In this document: piece after piece, positions 46,165-57,914 of the stretch
Layout: each line of letters starts with the position of its first letter
Position numbering within the stretch: the first letter of the stretch is position 1
Assembly (NCBI RefSeq): GCF_018446385.1
Contig: NC_056005.1
Location: 45,699,461-45,763,460, forward strand
Origin: Zingiber officinale
Lineage: Eukaryota > Streptophyta > Magnoliopsida > Zingiberales > Zingiberaceae
Length of the DNA: 64,000 nucleotides
Direction: 5' to 3'
Notes under the pieces: generated by a model
What the model was told of the DNA's origin: nothing
What the model saw: only the letters and a program-made list of their open reading frames with translations
Databases searched by the model: none
Position numbers and translations under genes: made by a program

Positions 46165-47256
46165 TGTCACGCCCCAGGTAGTCCCTGCCAGAAGAAATTT
46201 CGACAGCATCTCCCCTGTACGGGTGACAATATGAAACTTTACTACATCGATCCAGATACCTCGGCCAACATGGCTAGAATATACGTATAACATAAAAGTA
46301 CAATAAGCAAGTATCCACGCAGTTTAATAGTAACAACTAATCTAAAGCAAAGATAATGAAATCATCGTAAAAATCCTACTCAACTTACCCATAAAACACA
46401 AATCCGATATCCTACTCAACTACACCCATAAAACACAAAACTCCAGCATACATTCAAATAAAAATCCATTGACACATAACAAAACGTATAAGATCCAAAT
46501 GCCAAAAGCTACAAGTCTAAAAAACATAGTCTAACATAATAATAAAACCGAAATGTGTGAACTCGTCGCGACGCGCAGTGATGGGGGACTAGCGACTGGA
46601 ACCTCTTGAACAACCTCAACCTAAAAATAGTAATAACAGAGTGTGAATCCAACACTCATCGGATACCTAGTTGACATGCATAGTAAATAATAACCAGAAG
46701 AAATAAATATACATACAGTCTCCTGGATAGAAAATGCAAAACGGCAAAGTAAGGAGTATCTGTACTAACCAGAACCTGGGAATAGGGATATCAAGGCCGT
46801 CAGACCCCGAGTATCATAAATCCTGTATGCATGTCAAACAATGCATCCATCCAATATCCAGCATATAAAGTGCAACAAACACAAGCAATAAATGTAAATA
46901 ATGCATATGATGCCAAAAATATGTCCTGGTCACCCCTGACGCTAGTCAGCCATCTCACACACGATGGTGAGACCTAGTTGGTAGGGTTGTAACAACCGTG
47001 CACTCTGACATCACTGCTCCTGAGTGACCGAGTGGACGAGATGCTGTCGGAGTACACCTATCCTCCTACCCCAAATCATAAGTAGGGGAGCGCAATGCTC
47101 TCATCTCCCTGAGTCAGTCCAGAGGAGGGATCCCTGCCGGCTACCACGCTGCGTCCCATTATCCATGAGCGGACGAACGGAGCCAAACAAAGCAACCTGC
47201 TACAACACACCCTGCTTGAATAAGAACCACTAACCCATGAGTGGTTGTGTGTGTAG

Positions 47257-49791
47257 TGTTGGTTGGTCCTAGGAAGATCGTACCGGTTCCACTGTACAAA
47301 AATTTTGTACAAGTGTCGAACCTTTCCTAAACAACCTATTGTGTTCTTTAGAAATTAAATTAGGAATCGCAAACAGAACTTAACATTATTGATTCCAAAT
47401 TTAACTTATCTGTTCTTAATGGTTTAGATTTGGATCGCAAGCAGAACTTAACATTATTGATCCAAGTCAACCTATGTTACAAATTCAATTAAATATTTAT
47501 TTCGAAAATCGATTCCCAGGACAAACATGGCGAGGCACATGACCTTCTTGGGTATGGGAGCATCCACCATTGCCTCAACAAAACCTCTTAACGAAATTAA
47601 ATATTTAATTTCCTAAAATAACATTAGGTTTAACCAAAAGGAACAATCGAATCACAAATTCGAAAAACAAATAAAAACATAACTTCGAAACAAATCCGAA
47701 ACTCTAGAATCATATGCCTCTTGTGTTTGGAATTCTATAAAGAAGAACTAGAATGATGCGGAAAATAATTACTAGTTATACCTCTTCTTTGTATGCTAAT
47801 ACTCTCGAGATCTTCTGTCGTATTCCTCGCCTCCTCTTGGATGTCGTGTGGCGACGATCCTCCAAGATGAACATCACCCAAAAGCTCCTCCTTCTTCCTT
47901 CCTATATCCGGCCACTAAAAGGGAAGAAACTCCATGAGAGTTTCGGCCACCACCCAAAAGAAAATAAAGAGAAGAGAGGGAAAACAAGGGTCGGCCACCA
48001 AGCAAGGACAAAGTAAGAGGAATAGATTGGATAAGGTGCCTTCTTCTTCTCTTATTCTCCTTCTCTTTTTGTATCCGGCCACACAAAGCAACCACAAAAA
48101 TATGGCAGGCCCTAGCATGATGAAAGGCAAGGAGCCGACCCTAAGGAGGAAGCTAGAGAGAAGAGAGAAAAACATTAATTAGCTCTTGAGGCAACACCTC
48201 CCCTTCTTTTATAATCCTTGGCCATGGCAATTAAGGAAAAAAATTTTCAATGAATTAAAATCTTCCTTTTAATCATCCCTTGATTCCTCTAATTTTCCTC
48301 TTATGGCCGACCCCTTGCTTGGTCACCAAGCAAGGGTGACCGACCCCTTATCATGAAGGAAAATTTCTTATAAAATTTTATAAGCAAAAAGGAATGCTCT
48401 TATAAAATTTTACAAGCTCTCTATTAATTTCCTAACATGGATGACAAAAAAGAAAAGTTTTAAAAATTAAAAACAAGTTTTAAAATTTAAAAACTTTCTT
48501 TTATAGAATCCCTTTTTAACATGGTTACAAAAAATTTAAAATTTAAAATTTTCTTTTAAAACCATGAGGATGGTTAAAAAAAGAAAAGTTTTAAAAACTT
48601 TTAAAACTCTCTTTTAAACCATGTGGCTTAATTCAAATAAGAAAAGTTTTATAATTTTAAAATCTCTCTTTTAAAACTTATAGATATATACAAAGAGAAG
48701 ATTTTAAAAATTTAAAAACATCCCTTAACTTTGAATTATGTGGTTGGCCCCCTTGCACAAAGCAAAGGTTGGCCACCTTGAAGGAATTTATGGGCGACCC
48801 TTGGCTTGGTCACTAAGCCTTGGGTCGGCCCTTCTTAGACACCAAGATGAGCTTTCATTGAGTGGATTTAGAGCATTAATGAAGCTACGACAAGGACCTA
48901 GAGGAAAAATTGATTTTGGCCTTCCGACGAGCTTGAGTATCCCATGTTCATCCCGAACACACAACTCAAGTTCATCAATAATAACTCATTCCACTAGAAA
49001 GTTATTATTACACTACCGCACCAATCCCAAATTACATTATGGGATCCTTCTTATCATGAATATGTTAGTCTCCCTGTATTTAAGATATCGAATGTTCATT
49101 AATTTAATTGAGTTACTGACAACTCACTTTAATTAATGTCTTAGTCCAAGAGTAGTACCACTCAACCTTATTGTCATGTCGGACTAAGTCCACCTGCAGA
49201 GTTTGACATGACAATCCTTATGAGCTCCTCTTGGGGACATTCTCAACCTAGATTACTATGACACAATTTCCTTCTATAATCAATAACACACACTATAAGT
49301 AATATCATTTCCCAACTTATCGGGCCTATTGATTTATCGAGCTAAATCTCATCCTTTGATAAGTTAAAGAAATAAATACTAAATATATGTGTTTGTTATT
49401 ATATTAGGATTAAGAGCACACACTTCCATAATAACTAAGGTCTAGTTCTTTTATCAAGTCAGTATAAAAAGATCTTACCTAAAATGGTCCTACTCAATAC
49501 ACTTAGAGTGTACTAGTGTAATTTATTAGTCAAGATAAACTAATACCTAATTACACTACGACTATTCCAATGGTTTGTTCCTTTCCATCTTAGTTGTGAG
49601 CAACTGTTTATAATTTATAAAGAACTGATAACATGATCTTCTGTATGTGACACCACACACCATGTTATCTACAATATAAATTAATTGAACAACTACACTT
49701 AACAAATAAATGTAGGTATTTAACCATTGTGATTCTTTATTTCTAAATAAATGTTTATACAAAAGTTATTCTTTTAGTATACACTCTAACA
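47257..49791 (-). mobile_element. Copia solo LTR nested in the Tekay solo LTR
   Basis: Minus-strand LTR TGTTAGAGTGTATAC (49791) to CCAACCAACA (47257), 2.53 kb, same family as 57915-60324. There is no internal region. The uninterrupted Tekay LTR sequence at 10141-10190 shows the empty site, 'gtgtgtgcag|atctatg'. No clear duplication remains. The frames at 47753-48182 and 48738-49136 are not conserved in the sister LTR and are rejected as genes. Confidence 0.8.
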
Positions 49792-51050
49792 TCTATGTAA
49801 CTGTCGATGTGCTCAACAATAATGGAGCCGACAATCGCACAGCATGCAATCAAGCGAGATTGTGCATGACACTAAACATAGAAATATCCTGATCCTATCT
49901 ACCTCCATATAAACATGTACCATATACGTGGATCAAATAATATGATCTAGGTACACCGATCAGGTATGGTATCTAACTAGTCCGGTATATCATAGAGCAT
50001 GACATGTCACTACCTCTATAACATAAATAGTAAATAGGGCATGAACGCTAAACAAGTAACAAACAAATCATGCTTAGAAACAAATAGTGACATGATGATG
50101 CAAATATAAACATAATTATTACTACTTGTTAAGATATACTAAATATATCAACAAGACATATCAAAATAGATAGGTCAAGGTACCCGCCTCCAATGTAGAT
50201 CGAGCTAATCAACCTCTATGTCGATGTGCTCGTCCCGAATCCAAATCCTGTAATAAATTGTACGGTTTAGCTAAATTTTATTATAAATAAAATAGCTAAA
50301 CCAAAAATCCTAATCTAAATAAAAACTATGTTTTTATTTCTATTAGATTGTCCATATTTTCCTGCATAGCTAATCTCAGTATGAGTAAATCCAACTCGAT
50401 TAGCTAATCCTATTAAACCAGGAAACCTTAATCCATCGATCAATTACCCAATAACCAATCCATCCCTAAATTATCAATCTACTACATAATGAATCAAACC
50501 AATTCAAACAACTCACCCAATTCAGTATTTAACTTAACACAAAACTTACCCAAATTTTTTGATGCCTCAGCGCTGCTCTAATCTTGAAGAATTTACTGCT
50601 GAAATCCAGAGAAGCTGCTGGGGGAAAAATAGTGACAAGTACCACAGTCATCAGCCAATAATTCAGCACAAACATTCCAATCAAAATCTAAATACCCAAG
50701 TTTGCCTTACCAAACTCGGCTTCCTTCCTCTTTGGTAATAGCTTACTGTTTCCAGTAGTGGTCAGCAAGGGTGACAAGGCTCAAATCCAGCAGCAAAAGT
50801 TTTGGAAATGGAAAGGAACCTTTTGCTGCCGAAAGAATTTGGTTGGAGCTAGGGCTGTTGTCATCCCCAAGTACCCACAGCCAGGGTGAGCAGCTACAGA
50901 AGATTGCTAGCCGGGCGGTATTGCTACTGTCGCTACCCAGGAATCATTGTCAGGGGCATCATCTCTGTTAGACAATAGCCCGTACTAAAATCGAACCTCC
51001 ATCTTTAAGAATCTATAACCCAAAAGCAAAAAGACTTACCCAACCGGCAG

Positions 51051-51076
51051 CTCTCTCTCTCTCTCTCTCTCTCTCC
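51051..51076. repeat. (CT)n microsatellite
   Basis: About 13 CT units within the solo LTR. Confidence 0.85.
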
Positions 51077-51633
51077 GATGAAAACTAGGGCACTGGTGGC
51101 GACATCAGGGCGGCGATGACCTAGCATCAGCCCGCGGTGGTCGAAGGCGATGTAGAGAGAAGAAATCACGAGGAAGAGGGTGATGATGGTCTATGACGGT
51201 GCCGAAAGAAAGGAGAGGGCGAAGGAGATCGGGTGGTGAGGATCTGGGAGAAGAGGAGAGGAAGAGGAAGGAGGGCTCGAAGCCTCCTCTGGTCGGCAGT
51301 TTTGTACGCGAGGGGAGGAGAGGAACCGACGTGAGGGCGGCGTCGGCACGCCCATTGGGAAAGAGAAGAGAAACGACCGGAGGTGAGGGCTCGGGCAAGC
51401 GGGGAAAAGAGGAGAAGGAAAACGGCGAAAATGAGGAAAAAAGAAAAAGAAAAGGAAATTAAAAAAATAACATTTCCTCGTTAAAATGGGGTAGCCTGAA
51501 CAAGCTTTCCCGGGGGTCCAGTTTTTATCCCCGTAAACTCGTCATACAAGCTTCGAAAAATTTCCAAAAAAAATTAAAAAATCTAAAAAATTCCCTTATA
51601 GTTATTCGCCCTTTTTCGGTTTTTTTTTTTACA

Positions 51634-52040
51634 CTACTTCTGTTGGAACACCATTCATTTTCATTGTACCACAAATTTCATAGAAAACTTTAAGATGTTG
51701 ATTAGGATCTTCGTGTGGTCCACCTCCAAATTGATTCTGTTGTACCATAGTGATTATCGCAGGCTTCATTTCAAAATTATTGGCTTCAACAGCTGGCCTT
51801 GTGATGCTAGATCGAAGTCCTCTTGCATATAGTGCTGCATAATCTTTTAGTAGTTTCTTTGCCATATTTAAGTGTTCTTGTTCTTCTAGATGTTTTGGGA
51901 GGTTTTTTTTTTATGAAAAGTTCTATCAATTTTAGGATTAAAAGGTAACAAATCACCTGCAAGGTTAGATCTTTACATACAAAGAACAAGATCACAAGTC
52001 ACAAAATTTTCTCTTTACTTGAAAAGCAAAGAACAACTAA
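51634..52040 (-). pseudogene. gag: Athila gag, N-terminal part
   Basis: The minus-strand frame includes 'ALYARGLRSSITRPAVEANNFEMKP' and 'QNQFGGGPHEDPNQHLKVFYEIC', then 'MNGVPTEVV' up to the solo LTR. These are standard Athila gag blocks. The first ~170 bases are less clear and contain a poly-A/T run (51901-51912) with a likely frameshift. The sequel of the protein starts at 46164. Confidence 0.78.
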
Positions 52041-52225
52041 ATTGAAATTCTGAAAATATAAAATACAAAATTTGAATTGCAACAAGACAAATTGCAGAAA
52101 AAGTAATCAGAAATAAAAGATAAGATTGTGAAAATAGAATTTCTAAGACTAGTTACAATTATGTAATAGAAAAGAAAAGAAAAATTTAGTCTAACTCAAA
52201 TGATTATCTCTAATGTTATAGATGT

Positions 52226-52250
52226 AGTCCCTGGCAACAGCCCCAAAAAC
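52226..52250 (-). other. Primer binding site region of the Athila element
   Basis: Minus-strand 'tttttggggctgttgccaggg' lies beside the 5' LTR end and resembles the Athila word TTGGCGCCGTTGCCGGGGA with several transitions. Confidence 0.6.
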
Positions 52251-52251
52251 T

Positions 52252-53930
52252 TGTTACCCAACTGCAAATACACGGTTTTGTTGTTAGTAATAAAAAAGAT
52301 ATCAATCCTACAGGGACTGGTTATAAGCACAAGAGATGTCTCACGTAGAATTAGCAAAACAAACAACAAGGTAAGGAATAAACTAAGTAGCAACTAGAAT
52401 TAGAACTAGGAAAGTAAATGAAGTATATGGTTTGGTGAGTGTTCTAAGAATTCAGTTTCATTGTGATATTCATTGATGTAGCATGGTTCTCTAATTCATT
52501 TCCTCAATTGACATGCAATTGTAGGAAGTTGTCGATTTTCTCCTATAGAAGACAACCGACAAGGGACTTTCATCTACACCTCTAGCGATTAAATGGTTAT
52601 GATCCCTATGAAGTCCGTTAGTAGGACAGCCTGTCACCAACACCCCTCAGTCATACAACATAGAAACATAACACTACTCAATTCACATAAAAGTGCAGGA
52701 ACTAAATGCATTCAACTATTTCACCTCCTTGTAGATACTACCTTCACCTTTCAAGGTAATCCCCTAGATGTCCATTTGCGGGGTAGCTTGTCACAAATGA
52801 CCCTCGGCCATACGATCTTGGATATCCCTCTACAAGATCCAAAAGTCTCACAAACATCCAATTAAACATGGTAATGAGATCTAAACACTAGCATCCACAA
52901 AAGATCAAATAGAAACAAAACACATCAACATCATCTAAATAAGATATTGGCATATCCATAAGATTCATACATCAAATCACACCATAATTACTCTCTTAAT
53001 CCTATAACAATGAATCTACTCTATAGTACAAAGATAGGGATCCGAAGACAAAGATATTACAAACATTCCAATCCCCAATGAGAAGAGAGAATAGAAATGC
53101 TTATCTAGTGACGATGAGTGGTCTTCAGAACCAATCCTTAGCTTCTGGAATTGATGCGGAGGTGGAGATGGCTTAGGATCGCTAGAAAAAAACTGGAGAG
53201 GATGAAGAACAACCCCAAGTTAAATCTCCCCAAAAGGGAGAGCCTCCTCTCTTTGAAAGGGGAAGAAACCCCCTTATATAGAGCAAGGCATGGGCACCAC
53301 ATAACCCGTGCCACTGTCGTGTGGCTCTCACACGACATCACAAGTCTTGCTCTCGGCCAAGGTGATACGGTCGTATAGATCTACACGGTCGTGTGTTGTT
53401 GTAACTCTGGATGGCTTACAAGGTCGTGTGGCTCATACGACCAGGCCATTTTTGGCTTTTGGAAATCTTGCACGGCTGTGTGGCTCACACGACCTAAGCT
53501 TGCTTTCACTCTAGAGTCATTGCATGGCTGTGTAGATCTACATGACCGTGTGCTAGAAAAGCTGCTGGGATGGCACGACCGTGTGGATCCACACGGCCAT
53601 GTCATCCTCCTCCTCTGGTAAAGGTACACGACCTATCTGCACCACACAACCTAGGTCATTTTCCTCCTTGCTTCTTTGACATGGTCGTGTGGCTCACATG
53701 GCCAGTGTTGTCCTCCTTCCTTTATTGACAAGATTAACCATAAGCATCGTTTCCTCTCCACATTCGACTCCTATAAGTAGAAAATATACAAGAGCAGATC
53801 TCCGAACAAAGAAAAGTAATTATGCTGAAAGTATGACTAAGAGTATGAAGGTGCATAGACAAATCATACGTAAAATATATGAATGTGCATCAAAACATGC
53901 TAAATAAGTGTATATAATCTATGCACATCA
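52252..53930 (-). repeat. 5' LTR of the Athila element
   Basis: 1679 bp, pair of 32104-33778, followed by 'ttaaa'. It carries the CACACGGCC-type palindrome array at 53295-53710. Confidence 0.85.
53295..53710. repeat. Palindrome array in the other Athila LTR
   Basis: Same layout as 33115-33570, with base changes mostly C/T and G/A that keep many arms complementary. Confidence 0.75.
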
Positions 53931-53935
53931 TTAAA
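53931..53935. other. Target site duplication (right) of the Athila element
   Basis: 'ttaaa', matching 32099-32103. Confidence 0.85.
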
Positions 53936-54032
53936 TTAAACATTTTTTCAATTGACGAAGGAAAATCTTTTTTGATCAAGCCGTGATATCTTCATTGCGA
54001 CCAACACAGTCACTGGCTGCCCTCGAAGTAGT

Positions 54033-54307
54033 TGTCTAATGAAAATAATGAAAAATAATCTTGAATTTATTTTAATCAATTAAGATTTATTATATTTGAC
54101 ATCATAATCAAATCGACATAAATCAAATAACAAAAATAATACTTCCAAATATTATATTTATTACTATGCTTGTAAATTGTATGTCATATTTAATGTTTCT
54201 ATTATTATTTGGACAACTTGTATAAATAAGTCTATTGACTTTATTAAATATAGATAAAAGAATTATTCTCTGCTCTATTTCTTTTTCTTCATCTATTGGT
54301 TTCCACA
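54033..54307 (+). repeat. Short 5' LTR of an Ale-like copia element
   Basis: TGTCTAATGA to TTTCCACA, 275 bp, AT-rich with a TATA-like 'tataaataa' at about 54223, ending right before TGGTATCAAG (54308). The left edge is inferred from the TG start and the typical short Ale LTR length; no second LTR is in the window. Confidence 0.6.
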
Positions 54308-54320
54308 TGGTATCAAGTCA
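54308..54320 (+). other. Primer binding site of the Ale-like copia element
   Basis: 'tggtatcaagtca', initiator-Met type with changes after the first ten bases. Confidence 0.65.
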
Positions 54321-54539
54321 TCTTCTCTTCCTCTCAATTTTCCTCTTCCAAATTTTTATTACAATAGCTACAGGAGTTTCTACATCCAAGTTTGATATCA
54401 TCACCTACAGTGTGGAAACCTTGGCAACTTCGGAAATAGCAACTTTTCTTCTCCTTTCATCAATAACTCTTTTCCGTCAACAGCAACAACTTCAACAACG
54501 TCAATCATAGTAAGGAAAAGTTGCTATTTATTCATTTTA

Positions 54540-54720
54540 TTTTTCTCTTCATTTTTTTTCATTCACCGTGTTTTTTTCCCGTTCTGTTAAACCAAAAAGA
54601 AAAAAACAAAAAAAAAAGGAAAAAAAATAGAACAGAAAAAATTGAAGGAAAAAAGCAAAGAAATAGAGAAAAAATATAGCAAAAAAACATAGCAAAAAAT
54701 AGAAATAAAAAAATATATGT
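54540..54720 (+). other. A-rich leader
   Basis: Long runs of A with scattered G/C follow a short T-rich stretch; it lies between primer site and gag. No gene. Confidence 0.6.
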
Positions 54721-54780
54721 CTTCTTTCAGTTCTACTTAGATCCCTGTGTTATCATAAAATACATCTTTCTCTTTTCATA

Positions 54781-55590
54781 TGGTTCCTTCTTTTTCTGTT
54801 AAGCTTGGCCATGATAAATATTTACTTTGGAAATTACAATTTCTTCCTTTATTTTGTGTTCATTACTTACTTGGTCATGTTGATGGTACTTCATCCCCAC
54901 CTCAAAAAGATGATCCATCCTATACTATTTGGTTTAATAAGGATCAATTAGTCTTGTCTTGATTAATCTCATCAATTACTGAGTCTATACTTCCCATGAT
55001 CGTTGGACTCAACACCTCTCATCAGGTTTAGGAAGTTCTTGATCATTCTTTTACATTCCACTCTAAGCACAGATTCTCCAACTTCGTCTACAATTACAGT
55101 ATGTGAAACTAGAAGATATCCCTATCAATGACTATATGCAATCAATCAAGACCATTGCCAACAACCTAGTTGTAATTGGATATCCACTCTCTAATCTAGA
55201 ACTATTAATGCATGTTCTTGTAGGTTTAGGTCCTCAATATGATAGCTTTGTTCCTAGTGTGACGACTCACATGAATCAAGTATCACTTGAAACTTTTCAT
55301 GGTATGCTATCCTCTCATGAAAGGCTTCTACAAATATAATCTCAAAGGATGCCAGATTCTCTATCTTTATCGGCACACATGATTAGCAAAGCTCCACAAC
55401 CTGATCAACATAATCAGTCTCCTCCCCAACATGGTCATCAAAATCATATTAGAGGTTTGAGAGGTTGAGGTCAAGGCCAAGGTTGAGGTCGAGGTCAAGA
55501 ACGCTATCAGATTTGCTACAACTATGGTCATTATGCTCAAAATTATTATAAAAGATATGATTAAAATTTTCGAGGAGGACTTGTATCATC
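54781..55590 (+). pseudogene. gag: Ale-like copia gag
   Basis: The frame starts 'MVPSFSVKLGHDKYLLWKLQFLPLF', typical of copia gag. It hits TGA near 54960, shifts frame near 55095, and continues 'LEDIPINDYMQSIKTIANNLVVIGYPLSN' and 'LLMHVLVGLGPQYDSFV'. A Gly/Arg-rich part and a mutated zinc knuckle ('CYNYGHYAQNYYKRYD', two Cys lost) close it near 55560. Not functional. Confidence 0.78.
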
Positions 55591-55679
55591 AAATCGACCC
55601 CCTCCCTCATCTAGCAATCTAGTCATCAATCATCTCATTTTGGAGCATTCTCACTCTCCATCCCTCCTAATGTAACATC

Positions 55680-57301
55680 ATCAGTTCCTGAAACCCCAGG
55701 ATGGCATCCGAATTCTAGAGCGACTCATCATGTCACACTAGAGTATGATATTCTTACAAAAGCTTCGCCTTATCATGGACCTGACGTAGTACAAATAGTT
55801 AATGGCTCAGGTTTACAAATTTCTCACATTGGAAACACATCCTTTCATTCATGTGGTCATACTTTTCACATGTGCAACACTCTTCATGTTCCTTCTATCA
55901 CTAAAATTTACTTTCCGTGCGTCAATTTGCTCTTGAAAATAATGTGTTTTTAGAATTTCATCCTCATCATTGTCTTGTGAAGGATCCCATGATAGGAACT
56001 ATTCTACTCCAAGGGGACACTAAAAATAGTATTTATCATATTCAACCCACCTCTCTTAGAACCTTTGTTGGAGAACGCACGGACAAATTCTTTTAGCATG
56101 CATATCTTGGTCATCCATCTCTACGTCTTATTTAGGATATTATTAATCATTTTGGTTTACCAACTTCTTTAGTGTCATCATCTCATTTATGTGAAGCTTG
56201 TATGAAAACAAAATCTCATAAACTACTTTTTGTATCCTCTACTCACAAATCTAGCTTTCCTTTAAAAGTTATTCACTCTAACATATAAGGTCCTACTCCT
56301 ATTCTGTCTAATCAGGGTTTTCTTTAATATGTTATTTTTATTAATAACTTTAGCAAGCTCACTTGCATTTTTCCTATAAAAAGAAAATCTAATTTCTTCG
56401 ATATTTTTTGTTATTTTCAAGAGCATGTTGAGCGTTATTTTGATCATAAAATACTTTCCCTTCATTCTGATTAGGGTGGAGAGTATCAAGCGCTTCATTG
56501 TCATCTTACTTCCTCTGGCATCCTCCATTGAGTCTCTTGACCCTACACTCCTGAACAAAATGGATCTGCCGAGAGAAAACATCGTCATGTGGTTGAAACT
56601 ACCTTAGATCTTCTTAATCATGCCTCAATTCCATTTCAATTTTGGGATGATGTCGTCCAAACCATAGTCTGCCTTATCAATCATTTACCTACTCTACTAC
56701 TTCAAAATAAGTGTCCCTTGGAAAGACTTTATAATCATCTTACAAATTACTCTTTCTTTCGTATTTTTGGTTGTGCATGTTATCCTTGACTACAACCTTA
56801 CTCTCAACACAAGTTAAATCCTCGCTCTCTACAATGTATTTTCCTTATTTATAGTAATTTACATCATAGGTACCGTGACCTCCATATTTCGATCGGGCGG
56901 ATATATATGTCTCAACATGTTATTTTTGATCAATCTCTTTTTCCATTTGTAGTTTCTAACTCGGATCCTCATTTAGACAATCAAGGCACCTATCTAATAT
57001 CAACGAGCAATATACTAGAATCCCAATATATTGATTCATCAGGACATGTTGAAAGTACAAGGGGGAATGCTATCTTGGGTCCTGCTCCATCTCCACAAAT
57101 TCCTGTAGACTCAGCGGCTAGTGGTGATATATTCTCTAGTTCTTATTCTCATCCGTCTAGCCACTCATCTCCGAGTAGCTCTGATGATGATACTCCTCGG
57201 TGAATGCTCTCTCTAAGTGATATTTATGCATGAAGTCAATTAGTTTCCACTCGTTATCCTCTTCTACATGCTCTTATTGCTTCTTCAAATTTTGTTGAAC
57301 C
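55680..57301 (+). pseudogene. pol: Ale-like copia protease remnant and integrase, truncated
   Basis: A degenerate protease trace occurs near 55690-55930. The integrase zinc-finger remains ('LGHPSLR' near 56108) are followed by a core with 'HSDXGGEYQ' (stop at 56473) and 'TPEQNGSAERKHRHVVETTLDLL'. After it come 'SFFRIFGCACYP', the GKGY-like part and the 'GRIYMSQHVIFDQSLFPF' block (56890-56945). The hinge before RT ends at 57301 where a SIRE-like LTR begins, so RT and RNase H are absent from the window. Wording fits the Ale/Hopscotch lineage. Several stops and frameshifts are present. Confidence 0.8.
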
Positions 57302-57914
57302 TGTAGGTCCCTTGGCGACTGGCTAGAGGGGGGTGAATAGCTTGCACAATAAAACCAAACAAAGTCCCCTTTCTTGAACTCTACAACATTATTAACACTT
57401 GCATAAAAAGTAATACAAATTAATTAAAGAAAAAAGAGGCACAAAAGGGTTACTTGCTTTACAATCAGGGAATTGCTAATTTAAGGAAGTTGAAGCTCGC
57501 AAAACAATCTCCTTTAAGCGGAGAAGCCTCTTACAACAGTCAAATCTTACAACTACAAAGCTAAACTGAATTAGAAGCATTTACAAGTGTTGATCTAAGC
57601 TACTAGGACTCGGGCTATATTTATAGCCCTGGTCGAGGCGCTTGGAAGGGTTCCAGGTTCTTGGAGGGAGATAAAGTTTTATCCCCTTCGCAACGGAATG
57701 TGCCACATTGAGTTTGGCAGAATTTTCAGGTCCGGGCGCCCGGAACCCAGGTCTTCCACTCCGGTTCTGCTCACTTGGGTCCGGATCTTCCGTTCTAGCT
57801 TCGCTGGCTTGGGTGATTTCGGTCATCCGGAATAGGGCTCACCCAAACCCATTTTTCAGCCTTCGAGTAGTCTTTCGCTCTAGCTTCTCGTCCCTTGAAA
57901 ATGCTACACGCCTC
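57302..57914 (-). mobile_element. SIRE-like LTR fragment
   Basis: The plus-strand edge TGTAGGTCCCTTGG followed by 'ggctagaggggggtgaatag' parallels the edge of the SIRE LTR at 34313. It contains GGGCGCCCGGA words like 866-1230. It is cut at 57915 by the next copia LTR; the remainder should lie beyond the window. Confidence 0.65.

Larger units (their letters stand above)
46165..51633 (-). mobile_element. Tekay solo LTR inside Athila gag
   Basis: Minus-strand LTR from 'ttttaca' (51627-51633, start) to TGTCACGCCCC (46165, end). It has the same leader, GC-rich block and minisatellite as copies A and B. It is split by a copia solo LTR (47257-49791); without that it is ~2.93 kb, a full LTR. Flanks are gag-coding sequence on both sides, so internal recombination has removed the rest of the element. 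Open frames at 51105-51462 lie in its GC-rich block. Confidence 0.85.
32104..53930 (-). mobile_element. Athila-type gypsy element, non-autonomous, with nested insertions
   Basis: Two ~1.68-kb LTRs (32104-33778 and 52252-53930) flanked by 'ttaaa' enclose, in minus-strand order, a primer site, gag (split), protease and an ATHILA ORF-1-like frame, then a polypurine tract. RT, RNase H and integrase are absent between protease (ends 44274) and the ORF-1-like frame (starts ~43200). It contains a gag-only SIRE element (34313-41132) and a Tekay solo LTR (46165-51633). Without the insertions it would be about 9.5 kb. Confidence 0.85.

Noticed and set aside
47753..49136. Apparent small genes in the copia solo LTR
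   Set aside because: The sister LTR at 57915-60324 does not keep these frames.
54540..54720. A poly-A tail suggesting a retrocopy or LINE end
   Set aside because: The A-rich run lies between the primer site and gag of a copia element and has no coding sequence before it.
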